NCBI GenBank assembly: GCA_002011075.2 | Contig: MTMA02000006.1 | Coordinates: 268,860 to 332,859 of the forward strand | Source: Candidatus Scotarchaeum otlingeri | GTDB taxonomy: Archaea > Thermoproteota > Nitrososphaeria > Geothermarchaeales > JDFR-13 | Length of the DNA stretch: 64,000 nucleotides | Direction of reading: 5' to 3' | Part shown: in pieces, positions 52,318 to 60,600 of the stretch | Position numbering within the stretch: position 1 is the first letter of the stretch | How the letters are laid out: every line of letters begins with the position of its first letter | Position numbers and translations under genes: made by a program | Notes under the pieces: generated by a model | Told to the model about the DNA's origin: nothing | Databases searched by the model: none | Seen by the model: the letters and a program-made list of their open reading frames with translations, nothing else

Positions 52318-53520
52318 TTAGCTCCTCCTCTTAAGATATAATGCTAGGATAAATATAACTATTAAACCGATTATACCGGCAAGGAGATATTCTGTACCAA
52401 TCGCAGGTGCCACTTCTTCTTCACCAGGAATAGCCATTTGCTTTGTAAAAGTCTCTGATTTATAACCCTCTTTCTTGACATTAATGTATAATTCTATGGA
52501 TTCGCCACTGTATTTTTCAAGGATTTCAAGAGGAACGGTGACAATATACTTCCCTAGATCTATGTTATCGATAGACAACTCATCATCACCTAACCTAACA
52601 ACTATATTATCTGGATCAACAGGCACACCAATAACATCTCTGACAATTATCTTTATGGTGAAACCAGTAAGTGCCTCTGGAACCTCAGCTCCCTCAACTG
52701 TCAAAACTAATGAGGCGAAATCCTCCGGATTGGGCGCCTTATCAATAGCATTTGCATCCACGATTGCTGTATACCACATGCTAGCGATTAACCAAATAGC
52801 CGTTATAGTCCTATTTTCAAGCAGTGGTTTAAGTTCAGGCCAGCCTTTATCATCAGTAGGATCTGTAATGTCATCACCGAGTACAATAGCATTCAATTCA
52901 TCTAAAAATGAATAGCTCTTATTGATCACGTCAAACATAAATTCTAATGGGTCTTCTATATACACTGGTGTTATTTGGAGGTCTTCTGGTATCAACTCAT
53001 TTATATGATCGGCTTGAATGCCTTCTACGAATGCATGTTTAGGAGATACGCCTGGAGCGGTTACATTGCTAGTTATAGGAGGATTGTAATCCACAGTAGT
53101 ATGATATGGGTTGGTAACATCCGCTAGATAATGCGACATGATTCCTGCGGTTTCTAACACCTTATACCAATTCTGTTCAATAATATAGTTGGTTAATTCA
53201 TCCTTGAGCTCCGCTACCCTCCAAGGTAATATCCCTCTATCTGGCTTCTCTAGATGAGTTTCTCTTGGGTATTCAGAATCATAGTAATGATAATAAATCT
53301 CTTCCGCGTTTTTCCTGAGAATAGTATCTGGCCATAAGCTAGTTTCTGCCAAGAAGTAACTATAATGTCCGAAGAATTCTGACCATCCCTCTGGAAGATA
53401 CTCGATAGCTTTGGAAGTAATCGTTTGATGCCCTACATCCCACCAAGCCAATACAGAACCATAGGGAATAAGCAGTAATATTATAACTGAAGCTGCAAAT
53501 AACATATTTATCTTCTTCAT
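52318..53520 (-). CDS. Secreted zinc phospholipase C/P1 nuclease-like protein, membrane anchored
   Basis: About 400 aa. Signal peptide of 25 residues ends in SVLA, so the mature chain starts WWDVGHQ. A free N-terminal Trp is the zinc ligand in this superfamily. Other likely ligands: HYSYFLAETSLWPD, HYYDSEYP, GIMSHYLADVTNPYHTTVDY. An Ig-like domain (about 240-370) and a C-terminal membrane helix with KRRS follow. Acts outside the cell on phospholipids or nucleic acids. The frame is open 24 codons upstream, but the start giving a signal peptide is ATG 53520. Confidence 0.82.
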   Translation of the reverse strand: MKKINMLFAASVIILLLIPYGSVLAWWDVGHQTITSKAIEYLPEGWSEFFGHYSYFLAETSLWPDTILRKNAEEIYYHYYDSEYPRETHLEKPDRGILPWRVAELKDELTNYIIEQNWYKVLETAGIMSHYLADVTNPYHTTVDYNPPITSNVTAPGVSPKHAFVEGIQADHINELIPEDLQITPVYIEDPLEFMFDVINKSYSFLDELNAIVLGDDITDPTDDKGWPELKPLLENRTITAIWLIASMWYTAIVDANAIDKAPNPEDFASLVLTVEGAEVPEALTGFTIKIIVRDVIGVPVDPDNIVVRLGDDELSIDNIDLGKYIVTVPLEILEKYSGESIELYINVKKEGYKSETFTKQMAIPGEEEVAPAIGTEYLLAGIIGLIVIFILALYLKRRS

Positions 53521-53573
53521 AATCTCATCAATATATTTAATATTCGATAGGATAATAAAATTTAGTTTTGGGT

Positions 53574-54185
53574 ATGATGAGGATTCTGCCATTTAGAAGA
53601 GACTTTTTTAACATAGGAATAAAGGCATATAATGAGAATAAAATAATTGTTTTTCCAACAGATACTGTTTATGGGTTAGGAGGGAATCCCTTTAATAGTG
53701 TAGTGGTAGAGAGAATTCTTGACCTTAAGGGTAGACGTGATAAACCATTACCCATACTTGTATCTTCATTGGAAAAAATATATAAGATAGCTCATGTGGA
53801 TGATAAGTTTGTGGGATTCCTAAAAGAAATATGGCCAGGGAAAATTACTGTTATACTTCCATCACGAGTAAAACTTCCTGCGGCATTATATGGCCAAGCT
53901 GTTGGTATCCGAATACCAGGCGATAAGACACTATTGGCATTTATAGAAGAAATTGGGGGGTATCTGATAGGGACATCTTCTAACATATCTGGTTTGCCTC
54001 CCGCGGTAAATATTAATGAATCAATAAAATATTTCGGCGATAAAGTGGCCATATATTATGATGGCGGTCCTAGAAAAAGTAAGTCATCAACTGTTATTAA
54101 GCTATCTGGAGATGCATATGAAGTTCTAAGGTTTGGGGCAGTTAGTAAATCTTATATAGACAAGGTATTTGAGAAATATATATAG
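53574..54185 (+). CDS. Threonylcarbamoyl-AMP synthase (Sua5/YrdC family)
   Basis: About 203 aa; KIIVFPTDTVYGLGGNPFN, KGRRDKPLPILV, WPGKITVIL, GTSSNISGLPPAVN and the end. Makes the activated intermediate for t6A at tRNA position 37, with the KEOPS complex, whose Cgi121 subunit is encoded nearby. Short YrdC-type without the Sua5 domain. ATG 53574, no clear ribosome site, possibly leaderless; divergent from the phospholipase gene. Confidence 0.93.
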   Translation: MMRILPFRRDFFNIGIKAYNENKIIVFPTDTVYGLGGNPFNSVVVERILDLKGRRDKPLPILVSSLEKIYKIAHVDDKFVGFLKEIWPGKITVILPSRVKLPAALYGQAVGIRIPGDKTLLAFIEEIGGYLIGTSSNISGLPPAVNINESIKYFGDKVAIYYDGGPRKSKSSTVIKLSGDAYEVLRFGAVSKSYIDKVFEKYI

Positions 54186-54219
54186 ATTATTTTTGGAGTT
54201 GTCAGATTGGTGAGTGAAT

Positions 54220-54744
54220 ATGAAATTTAATCTAATAGGCACTTGTGGAAGATTTCAGGAATTTAATGCTTCAAGAGAACTGGAAAACATCCTCTATTTA
54301 ATAGGAGATAAAGAATCAAAAGCATGGGAATCACGCATTGCTGGTATCATATTGGGGTATACCAATTTAGATCCCTATAATGCCATAGAATTAATGCGAA
54401 GCCTATTAAGAGATAAACCATGGGAATTTCATTATTTGAAGAGAATAATACCTATTGAAAAAGTAGTTAAAACCGAACTTAACGAAATAAGTTCTTCAGC
54501 AAAGGAGCTAGCCAAAAGGATTCCCGAAGGCTCTACCTACAGAGTCACCGTAGAGAAACGACACACTAAATTGCATACAATGGATATAATATCATCGATA
54601 GCCCCAGATATAAAAATTAAGGTCAGTCTAAGAAATCCTGATTGGATCATATTGATTGAGGTCGTTGGACCATATACAGGGTTAAGTTTAATAAAAGGAG
54701 AAGCTGGAATACTAAATATTGTAAAAGAGCTGGTTGAGAAATAA
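54220..54744 (+). CDS. THUMP-domain protein (Tan1-like, tRNA acetylation)
   Basis: About 174 aa: N-terminal GTCGRFQEFNASRELENILYLIGD and C-terminal THUMP segment (about 60-170) with PIEKVVKTELNEI, YRVTVEKRHTKLHTMDIISSIA and VSLRNPDWIILIEVVG. Tan1 assists acetylation of tRNA-Ser/Leu cytidine 12 in eukaryotes. Follows Sua5 by 34 bp and is convergent with Cgi121, stops touching. Confidence 0.83.
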   Translation: MKFNLIGTCGRFQEFNASRELENILYLIGDKESKAWESRIAGIILGYTNLDPYNAIELMRSLLRDKPWEFHYLKRIIPIEKVVKTELNEISSSAKELAKRIPEGSTYRVTVEKRHTKLHTMDIISSIAPDIKIKVSLRNPDWIILIEVVGPYTGLSLIKGEAGILNIVKELVEK

Positions 54745-55251
54745 TTAAATAAGGTTAAGCTTCAAAATAGCCTGTTTTTCTAGAATACTTTTTTCGAGCT
54801 GATTAATACCATGTTTCTTATTAAACCCATATATATCCGCAAATATCTCCGGATCACCGAACACTATCTTTTCTTTTACAATAATACCAATATTATTTAA
54901 TTTTTCTAGTAAGTCGTCTAATTTATCTATATTATTAGTGAGCCATATTAGCAACGAATCTTGATCTTCAGGCCTAGCTATATTCAAGGCATCCTTTATC
55001 TGTCTCTCCCCTACTATAATTGCGAGAAACCTTAAGCCTAAATTTTTTATCCATGGTAAATCCAATATATCCAATAAATTATTAGCGGCATTCTCCAATT
55101 GTCTTAGCGATATAACGCTTTTTCTAGATATAATCGCAAATATGCCTTCGTATTCATCCAAGTTTTCTATAATCGTATCGGTTTTAATATGTTTAAAGAT
55201 CCTAGCTACAATAATGTAACATTTCAGATACTCAATTTTTTTTATTATCAT
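54745..55251 (-). CDS. KEOPS complex subunit Cgi121-like
   Basis: 168 aa: IFAIISRKSVISLRQLENAANNLLDIL and LRFLAIIVGERQIKDALNIARPEDQDSLLIWL follow the Cgi121 core, where a conserved (S/V)GERQI stretch precedes a helix. Cgi121 binds the CCA end of tRNA for t6A synthesis. Downstream of a PRTase, same strand, spaced 6 bp. Confidence 0.75.
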   Translation of the reverse strand: MIIKKIEYLKCYIIVARIFKHIKTDTIIENLDEYEGIFAIISRKSVISLRQLENAANNLLDILDLPWIKNLGLRFLAIIVGERQIKDALNIARPEDQDSLLIWLTNNIDKLDDLLEKLNNIGIIVKEKIVFGDPEIFADIYGFNKKHGINQLEKSILEKQAILKLNLI

Positions 55252-55257
55252 TACCTA

Positions 55258-55821
55258 TCATTTGATAAGAAACTTATCGAAAATTATTCTTAGATTTACT
55301 TCTTTCTCTAATATGCCCTTAACCTTCTCCCAATCCTGCATCTTTGATAACTGAGATATTGTCTCAACTCTCTCCCAAGGAAATATTATCCACGCCTCGG
55401 TTCTCTTCACATAAAAATCTACGCGTGCCTTATTCCATGGCTTTGTATAGATGACCGCAGTATATACCTTTCCAGCCCCCTTCTCATACAAATGCTTCTC
55501 AATTTCCATTAAGGTCTCTCCAGTATCAGCCACATCATCTACTAGTAAGACGATTTTTCCATTAAGCTCCTCTTTAATGGGACTTATAATAACCGGTTTT
55601 TCAAGTCTTCTCTTTGGGCCAAGATAAAATCCAGCAGATACAATTTTTATTTCAGGTACTAATAGGAAATCTGAGAGTAACCTTGCAGGGATTAGTCCTC
55701 CTCTAGAAATACCCACAATTACATCTATTTTAATATCCCTATCATTTATCATAGACGCGATCTCTGCCAAGTCTCTATATATCTCTTCAATATCTGGTAT
55801 TTCAAATTCTGTTACTGGCAA
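55258..55821 (-). CDS. Purine-type phosphoribosyltransferase
   Basis: 187 aa with the PRTase fold: IDVIVGISRGGLIPARLLSDFL (PPi loop) and PRPP-binding VLLVDDVADTGETLMEI, then KPWNKARVDFYVKRTEAWIIFPWE. Similar to archaeal xanthine/guanine-type or hypoxanthine PRTases in salvage; substrate uncertain. Confidence 0.82.
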   Translation of the reverse strand: MPVTEFEIPDIEEIYRDLAEIASMINDRDIKIDVIVGISRGGLIPARLLSDFLLVPEIKIVSAGFYLGPKRRLEKPVIISPIKEELNGKIVLLVDDVADTGETLMEIEKHLYEKGAGKVYTAVIYTKPWNKARVDFYVKRTEAWIIFPWERVETISQLSKMQDWEKVKGILEKEVNLRIIFDKFLIK

Positions 55822-55879
55822 TATACATCACGAGTATAAATAATAATGCAGAATTTATAAGAGTTAGTAATTATTTGCA

Positions 55880-56161
55880 TTAACCGCCATGTGTAAAATT
55901 AAGGATGGTTATTCTATCACCATTTGATATTTTAGTATTGGCTCCCTCTAATGCAGATATTTCGATATCATTTATTAGAATAATATTATGGCTAAAGAAA
56001 TTATTAATGATTGGTTCGAACCCTTTTTTTTGAGCCTCTTCATAATATTTATTCTTTATATAATTAGCCAAGTCCTTTATATCGGAAACATCTTTATCTT
56101 CGATAACCAATTTTCTACCTGTAATGATGTTTAGAGGACCTTTTACTTCGACGGTTATCAT
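55880..56161 (-). CDS. MoaD/ThiS-like ubiquitin-fold sulfur carrier
   Basis: 93 aa, beta-grasp pattern: ITVEVKGPLNIITGRKLVIED, IILINDIEISALEGANTKISNGDRITIL, ending FTHGG. The terminal Gly-Gly is adenylated by an E1-like enzyme and carries sulfur or modifies proteins. Start overlaps the upstream gene's stop by 4 bp, so they are co-translated. Confidence 0.82.
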   Translation of the reverse strand: MITVEVKGPLNIITGRKLVIEDKDVSDIKDLANYIKNKYYEEAQKKGFEPIINNFFSHNIILINDIEISALEGANTKISNGDRITILNFTHGG

Positions 56162-57021
56162 ATCTCTATTCCTCTATATTCAATCTTACCTATATAGACA
56201 TCTTCTTCATAAATCCTATTGTCTATATTAACATTTTTACCTATATACTTAAACCTAAGATGGTTAATATAGCTTATTATCTTATCGATATACTTATAGT
56301 CAGATAAGTACTTTACGGGGATATTGATACTTAGTAACCTGATGGGTATAATATGTCTTGTAAACTTATGTGTAAATATTTTTCCATCATAGACTGAAGC
56401 TAGAATTTCCTCTTTAAATAATCGGCGATAACCCAAAATATAATTGCCTTCAATAGTTGTATCCAAAAACTCATATATTTGGGCATCAGTAACATACCGA
56501 ACGTGGGGACCACTAAGCTGCGTTATTTCCTCAACTACATCTGACACCTCAGATAGATCATTCAGACCATCTAAAAAGTACCCATACTTATATTCGAAAA
56601 GGCCGACATCATAATTACCTTTATTTAACCCATTAACCAGTTCATCTACATTTATTCTCTTCATATTATATTTATCAACTATTTTTTCTACAGTGCCTAA
56701 GGAAAGTATCCTATACCATCTACCAACCTTAACATCCTTATTTTTATAATTAAGATTTAAAGATGGTATAACCTTATAGCCCAACTGTTTCATCGCCATT
56801 ATTCTATGTGTTCCGTCAATGACCAGACCAATTTTACTATCCACGATGATGGGGTCGATTAGTACCCTTTCTCGAGAAATACTATCCTTGATCTTTTCTA
56901 GAAGACTTGGGATTATCTTTTCATGTACATGCATCTTTGCAATATCAACAATGGAGATACATAAATGTCTATCTCCTATCTTGAGTTTTATATTATGTAA
57001 ACTAGAGTTATTATCATCCAT
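56158..57021 (-). CDS. ParB/SerK-like protein, possible free-serine kinase
   Basis: 287 aa. Residues about 40-95 hold a ParB/sulfiredoxin-like domain: PSLLEKIKDSISRERVLIDPIIVDSKIGLVIDGTHRIMAMKQLGYKVIPS. The DGTHR motif is shared with archaeal SerK, an ADP-dependent serine kinase for cysteine synthesis. The rest is helical and less conserved. The overlapping sulfur-carrier gene fits a role in cysteine or sulfur metabolism. Serine kinase activity is an inference. Confidence 0.62.
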   Translation of the reverse strand: MDDNNSSLHNIKLKIGDRHLCISIVDIAKMHVHEKIIPSLLEKIKDSISRERVLIDPIIVDSKIGLVIDGTHRIMAMKQLGYKVIPSLNLNYKNKDVKVGRWYRILSLGTVEKIVDKYNMKRINVDELVNGLNKGNYDVGLFEYKYGYFLDGLNDLSEVSDVVEEITQLSGPHVRYVTDAQIYEFLDTTIEGNYILGYRRLFKEEILASVYDGKIFTHKFTRHIIPIRLLSINIPVKYLSDYKYIDKIISYINHLRFKYIGKNVNIDNRIYEEDVYIGKIEYRGIEI

Positions 57022-57124
57022 TTCAATATAAAAATTGTAGTCTAACTACTAATATTTATTGGAGCTTAAAAGAGGATACTTTAAATGGATATGTTAATTA
57101 TTTATTATTTTGGTGTATTAAGTA

Positions 57125-57940
57125 ATGTCGACTCCCTTTGATATCGGTCGTTTTATCGTCTCCTCTGGGAGGAAGATATATGGCTTCTTGATAAAAGCTA
57201 CCTTTAAACACGATAATCTTTTAGAAATAGTTTCATTATTAACTAAACATAATGTAAAAATACTATTTCTCTCATTTTCAAGACCCACAATTCCCGCCGA
57301 AGTAGTTACATCACTCTCTTTCTGCGATTTTACAGAAGCAGACATCTCTGTTGATGAGTTGAAAAAAGAAATTAAGTTAATCAATTCCGTAGAGCAAATT
57401 GAAATCATTTATCCTGAGACGAATGGATTTATTGCAGATACAGCGTCATTTCCATTAAAAATTGGTGAAAACAGAGCCATTATTATAAGGGATATCGGCT
57501 ATAAAGGTCTGCTTACAGATATAAGAACCAAATTCGGTTCAGCGGCAGAGGCTTTTCTATACTATCTAGGATTTGAAGCAGGTTTAGAATATGGCAAAGA
57601 CCATAAAAGAATTGCCGAAGAAGTAGGTTTAAAGGAAGCTGAGGAAATTCATGATAATATTAGCATGCCGTTATTCATCTCTGTAGGATATGGCCGCATG
57701 GAGAAGATAGAATTCAAAAAGGATAAGCCATATGTCCTTCTACGAGTATATGATAATTTCGAATGTGAATTAGGAAAAGGGTCCAATACGGTGTTTAGTC
57801 ATTTTGTTAGAGGAATGATTGCAGGAGTATTATCTGAGTTATTAGGTATAAATATCTATACTAAAGAAATTAGATGTATCGCGATGGGAGACCCATATTG
57901 TGAATTTGAAAGTATACCGAAATCCCAAATATCGGTCTAA
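57125..57940 (+). CDS. V4R-domain protein with N-terminal ACT-like domain
   Basis: 271 aa. N-terminal (about 15-95) alternates strands and helices like ACT domains. C-terminal V4R domain (about 110-265): FGSAAEAFLYYLGFEAGLEYGKDHKRIA, SHFVRGMIAGVLSELLG and the Cys/Gly end CIAMGDPYCEFE. V4R domains bind small ligands in regulators and bacteriochlorophyll or methane-associated proteins. No HTH visible, so it may be a sensor or partner protein. Confidence 0.75.
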   Translation: MSTPFDIGRFIVSSGRKIYGFLIKATFKHDNLLEIVSLLTKHNVKILFLSFSRPTIPAEVVTSLSFCDFTEADISVDELKKEIKLINSVEQIEIIYPETNGFIADTASFPLKIGENRAIIIRDIGYKGLLTDIRTKFGSAAEAFLYYLGFEAGLEYGKDHKRIAEEVGLKEAEEIHDNISMPLFISVGYGRMEKIEFKKDKPYVLLRVYDNFECELGKGSNTVFSHFVRGMIAGVLSELLGINIYTKEIRCIAMGDPYCEFESIPKSQISV

Positions 57941-58013
57941 ATATAAAAATTTATCTAAGAAATACTATACTTTGCTTTTGATATTATTTATAATTCCATT
58001 TTCATAATATACT

Positions 58014-58071
58014 GGCGTCATCGTGGTGCATGTTCATCATTATTCAGTTCAGATCAGTCTTATCATCCGCC
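58014..58071 (-). ncRNA. C/D-box guide sRNA
   Basis: Reverse strand, 58 nt: terminal stem GGCG/CGCC, box C-like ATGATAA (one change from RTGATGA), 12-nt spacer, D' CTGA, 3-nt linker, C' ATGATGA, 12-nt spacer, D-like ATGA. The spacing matches archaeal C/D RNAs exactly. It starts 10 bp after the tatD stop, so it may be processed from that mRNA. Two guides (GACTGATCTGAA and ACATGCACCACG) would direct 2'-O-methylation, with the targets 5 nt upstream of the D/D' boxes. Confidence 0.6.
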
Positions 58072-58081
58072 AATATCTAGA

Positions 58082-58864
58082 TTATAATGGTCTTATATTT
58101 AATTCATATAGCATCTGCACATTGTTTAGTATTATATTTCTAATCTCACTTACATCTACATGATGCAACTCAGATATAATTCTTACTACATCGATAACAA
58201 AACTTGGTTCAGTAAGTCTATTACTAAATTTACCATAGAATGAGACAGGACTATCTGTTTCACTCAGTATAAGGTCTATTGGGGTAAGTCGCGCTAGCTT
58301 TTTTATCCTCTTAGAGTATGTTATAGAAGGAGTAAATGAAACATAAAAACCATTATCTACTATTTTCTTTAATATAGATTCAGTGTCGCTATACCAGTGA
58401 AATTGAACTTTCTTGAGTCTATGTGTCATTATTATATCTAACACGTCAGCAGCAGAATTTCTAGAGTGTACTTGGACCGGTAAATTAAATTTTTCAGCAG
58501 TTTTCAACATGAATTGAAATATCTCAACTTGTCTTTTCCATAAATCATCTTCTTCTGTATATTTTCGGTCCAGCCCTATCTCACCTATACCAATAATTAT
58601 ATCAAGATTTTCCTCCAATATATCGGAAAATTTATTGAGGTCTATATCTCTATGGCTAGCTGTCCAAGGGTGAATACCTATTAATGGATATACAAATCGA
58701 TCATATTTCTTTGATAATCTTAATGACTTTAACGCTGTTTCTATATCTTCGGATACACACATAATTATCTTTACGTTATTTTTATAAGCCCTCGCTAATA
58801 CAGAGTCCAGCCGATCCTTATAGACGTTTTCATATAGATGAGCATGTGTATCGACATATATCAA
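58082..58864 (-). CDS. TatD family metal-dependent hydrolase
   Basis: About 260 aa, TIM-barrel: IYVDTHAHLYENVY, LIGIHPWTASH, IGIGEIGLDRKY, LPVQVHSR, VQFHWYSD, ILSETDSPV. Metal ligands typical of TatD (HxH, E, H, H, D). Predicted DNase or amidohydrolase. Start TTG 58864 with GGTGGTGA upstream; TTG 58879 also possible. The downstream sRNA follows directly. Confidence 0.9.
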   Translation of the reverse strand: MIYVDTHAHLYENVYKDRLDSVLARAYKNNVKIIMCVSEDIETALKSLRLSKKYDRFVYPLIGIHPWTASHRDIDLNKFSDILEENLDIIIGIGEIGLDRKYTEEDDLWKRQVEIFQFMLKTAEKFNLPVQVHSRNSAADVLDIIMTHRLKKVQFHWYSDTESILKKIVDNGFYVSFTPSITYSKRIKKLARLTPIDLILSETDSPVSFYGKFSNRLTEPSFVIDVVRIISELHHVDVSEIRNIILNNVQMLYELNIRPL

Positions 58865-58920
58865 TAAGTCACCACCCAAATAAATAGCATAGAAAACCTA
58901 TAATATTGGTGGTGTTATAT

Positions 58921-59133
58921 ATGGTAGAGCTTCCTAGGGCACCGGTATATAGAATTATGAAGAGGGCGGGTGCAGAGAGGGTTAGTGAGGAAGCGGTCGA
59001 TGCTATGATTGAATACTTAGAAGAAGTTATAGAGGACCTAACATTGAAAGCAATAAAGGCTGCTGAAAAAGCAGGACGGAAAACTGTACGTAGAGACGAT
59101 GTAGAATTTATAGTAGATATTTTAAAGGGTTAA
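58921..59133 (+). CDS. Archaeal histone
   Basis: About 70 aa, single histone fold: MVELPRAPVYRIMKRAGAERVSEEAVDAMIEYLEEVIEDLTLKAIKAAEKAGRKTVRRDDVEF in part. Hydrophobic N-terminal helix, then R-rich contacts and the final RKTVRRDDVEFIVDIL. Dimerises and wraps DNA. GGTGG precedes ATG 58921. Presence together with Cdv is a useful phylogenetic marker. Confidence 0.95.
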   Translation: MVELPRAPVYRIMKRAGAERVSEEAVDAMIEYLEEVIEDLTLKAIKAAEKAGRKTVRRDDVEFIVDILKG

Positions 59134-59215
59134 AAATAGTAATCCACCTTTTTTATTATAAAAAATTATATAATCATGAACTATTAATTATAATCACTTG
59201 AAAGGATAGATATTT

Positions 59216-59291
<76 letters not shown>

Positions 59292-59319
59292 TACTACTTA
59301 TACCAATTGTTAGGTTTTT

Positions 59320-59344
59320 CGAGGAGCGTTAGATTCCCTCCTCG
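59320..59344 (+). terminator. Hairpin after tRNA-Glu (possible terminator or small RNA)
   Basis: CGAGGAG (59320-59326) pairs with CTCCTCG (59338-59344), 7 bp with an 11-base loop, preceded by a T5 run. It could mark the tRNA transcript end or belong to a small RNA; no box motifs are visible. Confidence 0.35.
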
Positions 59345-59508
59345 TGGGTGCAGTTCCTATATCTAAACACTGGATAGGTTTTATAATGCTTGATCGATCT
59401 CATCATAGACTAGATAAATTCTACATATACATAGTATTACGATATGTTGGCGTTCGCTTTATTTTCATTTATTTTAGCTGGGATTTATTATTTGATTAGG
59501 TGATTTAG

Positions 59509-60600
59509 ATGAAAACAACTATTTCAGTTGTAAAGGCAGATATAGGGAGCTTGGCTGGACATGTGATCGTACCACAGGAATTGATAGATTACGCCAAAGA
59601 TGCTCTGGAATCATACTTGGAGAAGGGCTTGATAAACAGTTATTATGTGACTAATGCGGGTGATGACTTACAACTAATATTTACACACAATAAGGGTGTG
59701 GATTCAGAGGAAATACATGAGATGGCATGGTCAATATTTAAAGGAGCAACAGACAATATCTCTAGACCTATGAAACTTTACGCTGCAGGGCAAGACCTAT
59801 TGAAAGACGCTTTCTCAGGGAATATCAGAGGGATGGGGCCTGGTATAGCCGAAATGGAGTTTGAGGAGAGAAAGAGCGACCCTATAGCTATATTTATGGC
59901 CGATAAGACGGAGCCAGGGGCATGGAATCTACCCTTATATAAAATATTTGCAGATCCGTTCAACACAGCTGGCTTAGTAATCGATCCGAGATTACATAGT
60001 GGGTTTATATATACCGTGTTGGATGTGGTTGAGGGAGTAGAATATGAGTTGAAGACTCCTGAGGAATCATATGACCTATTAGCTCTGATCGGAACTCCCA
60101 GCAGATATGTAATTAAATATGTTCATAGAAAATCAGATGGAGAAATAGCTGCGGCGGCCTCAACCACGAGATTATCATTAATTGCAGGGAAGTATGTTGG
60201 GAAGGACGATCCAGTTCTAATTGTGAGGGCACAATCTGGTTTCCCCGCTATGGGTGAAATACTGGAAGCTTTCGCTGCATCTTATCTAGTTGCTGGTTGG
60301 ATGAGGGGTAGCCATGTTGGTCCCTTTATGCCTGTCCCTCTTAAATACTCTAAAGTTGCTAGATTTGATGGTCCACCCCGAGTGATAGGTTTAGGGTTCC
60401 AGATTACAGATGGGAAGTTGATAGGGCCCGTAGATTTATTTGATGATCCCTCATTCGATATTGCTAGAAGCGAAGCAGCTAGGATAGCTGATTATATTAG
60501 GAAACACGGTCCCTTTATGCCTCATAGATTGGGTCCTGAGGAGATGGAATATACAACGCTACCCCAAGTTTTGGAGAAGTTGAAGAACCGATTTAAATAG
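59509..60600 (+). CDS. Bifunctional fructose-1,6-bisphosphate aldolase/phosphatase
   Basis: 363 aa, the archaeal FBPA/P: KADIGSLAGHVIVP, Asp-rich TNAGDDLQLIFTHNKG, GMGPGIAEMEFEER, KTEPGAWNLPLYKIFADPFNTAGLVIDPRLHSGF and PVDLFDDPSFD. It makes FBP from triose phosphates and dephosphorylates it to F6P, securing gluconeogenesis. Consistent with enolase and triosephosphate isomerase here and a largely gluconeogenic or hyperthermophilic lifestyle. The 218-bp gap before it includes the hairpin. Confidence 0.95.
   Translation: MKTTISVVKADIGSLAGHVIVPQELIDYAKDALESYLEKGLINSYYVTNAGDDLQLIFTHNKGVDSEEIHEMAWSIFKGATDNISRPMKLYAAGQDLLKDAFSGNIRGMGPGIAEMEFEERKSDPIAIFMADKTEPGAWNLPLYKIFADPFNTAGLVIDPRLHSGFIYTVLDVVEGVEYELKTPEESYDLLALIGTPSRYVIKYVHRKSDGEIAAAASTTRLSLIAGKYVGKDDPVLIVRAQSGFPAMGEILEAFAASYLVAGWMRGSHVGPFMPVPLKYSKVARFDGPPRVIGLGFQITDGKLIGPVDLFDDPSFDIARSEAARIADYIRKHGPFMPHRLGPEEMEYTTLPQVLEKLKNRFK

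Noticed and set aside
52475..52915. 146-codon plus-strand frame opposite the phospholipase-like gene
   Set aside because: Ser/Thr/Ile-rich shadow of the beta-rich sense protein with no start context.
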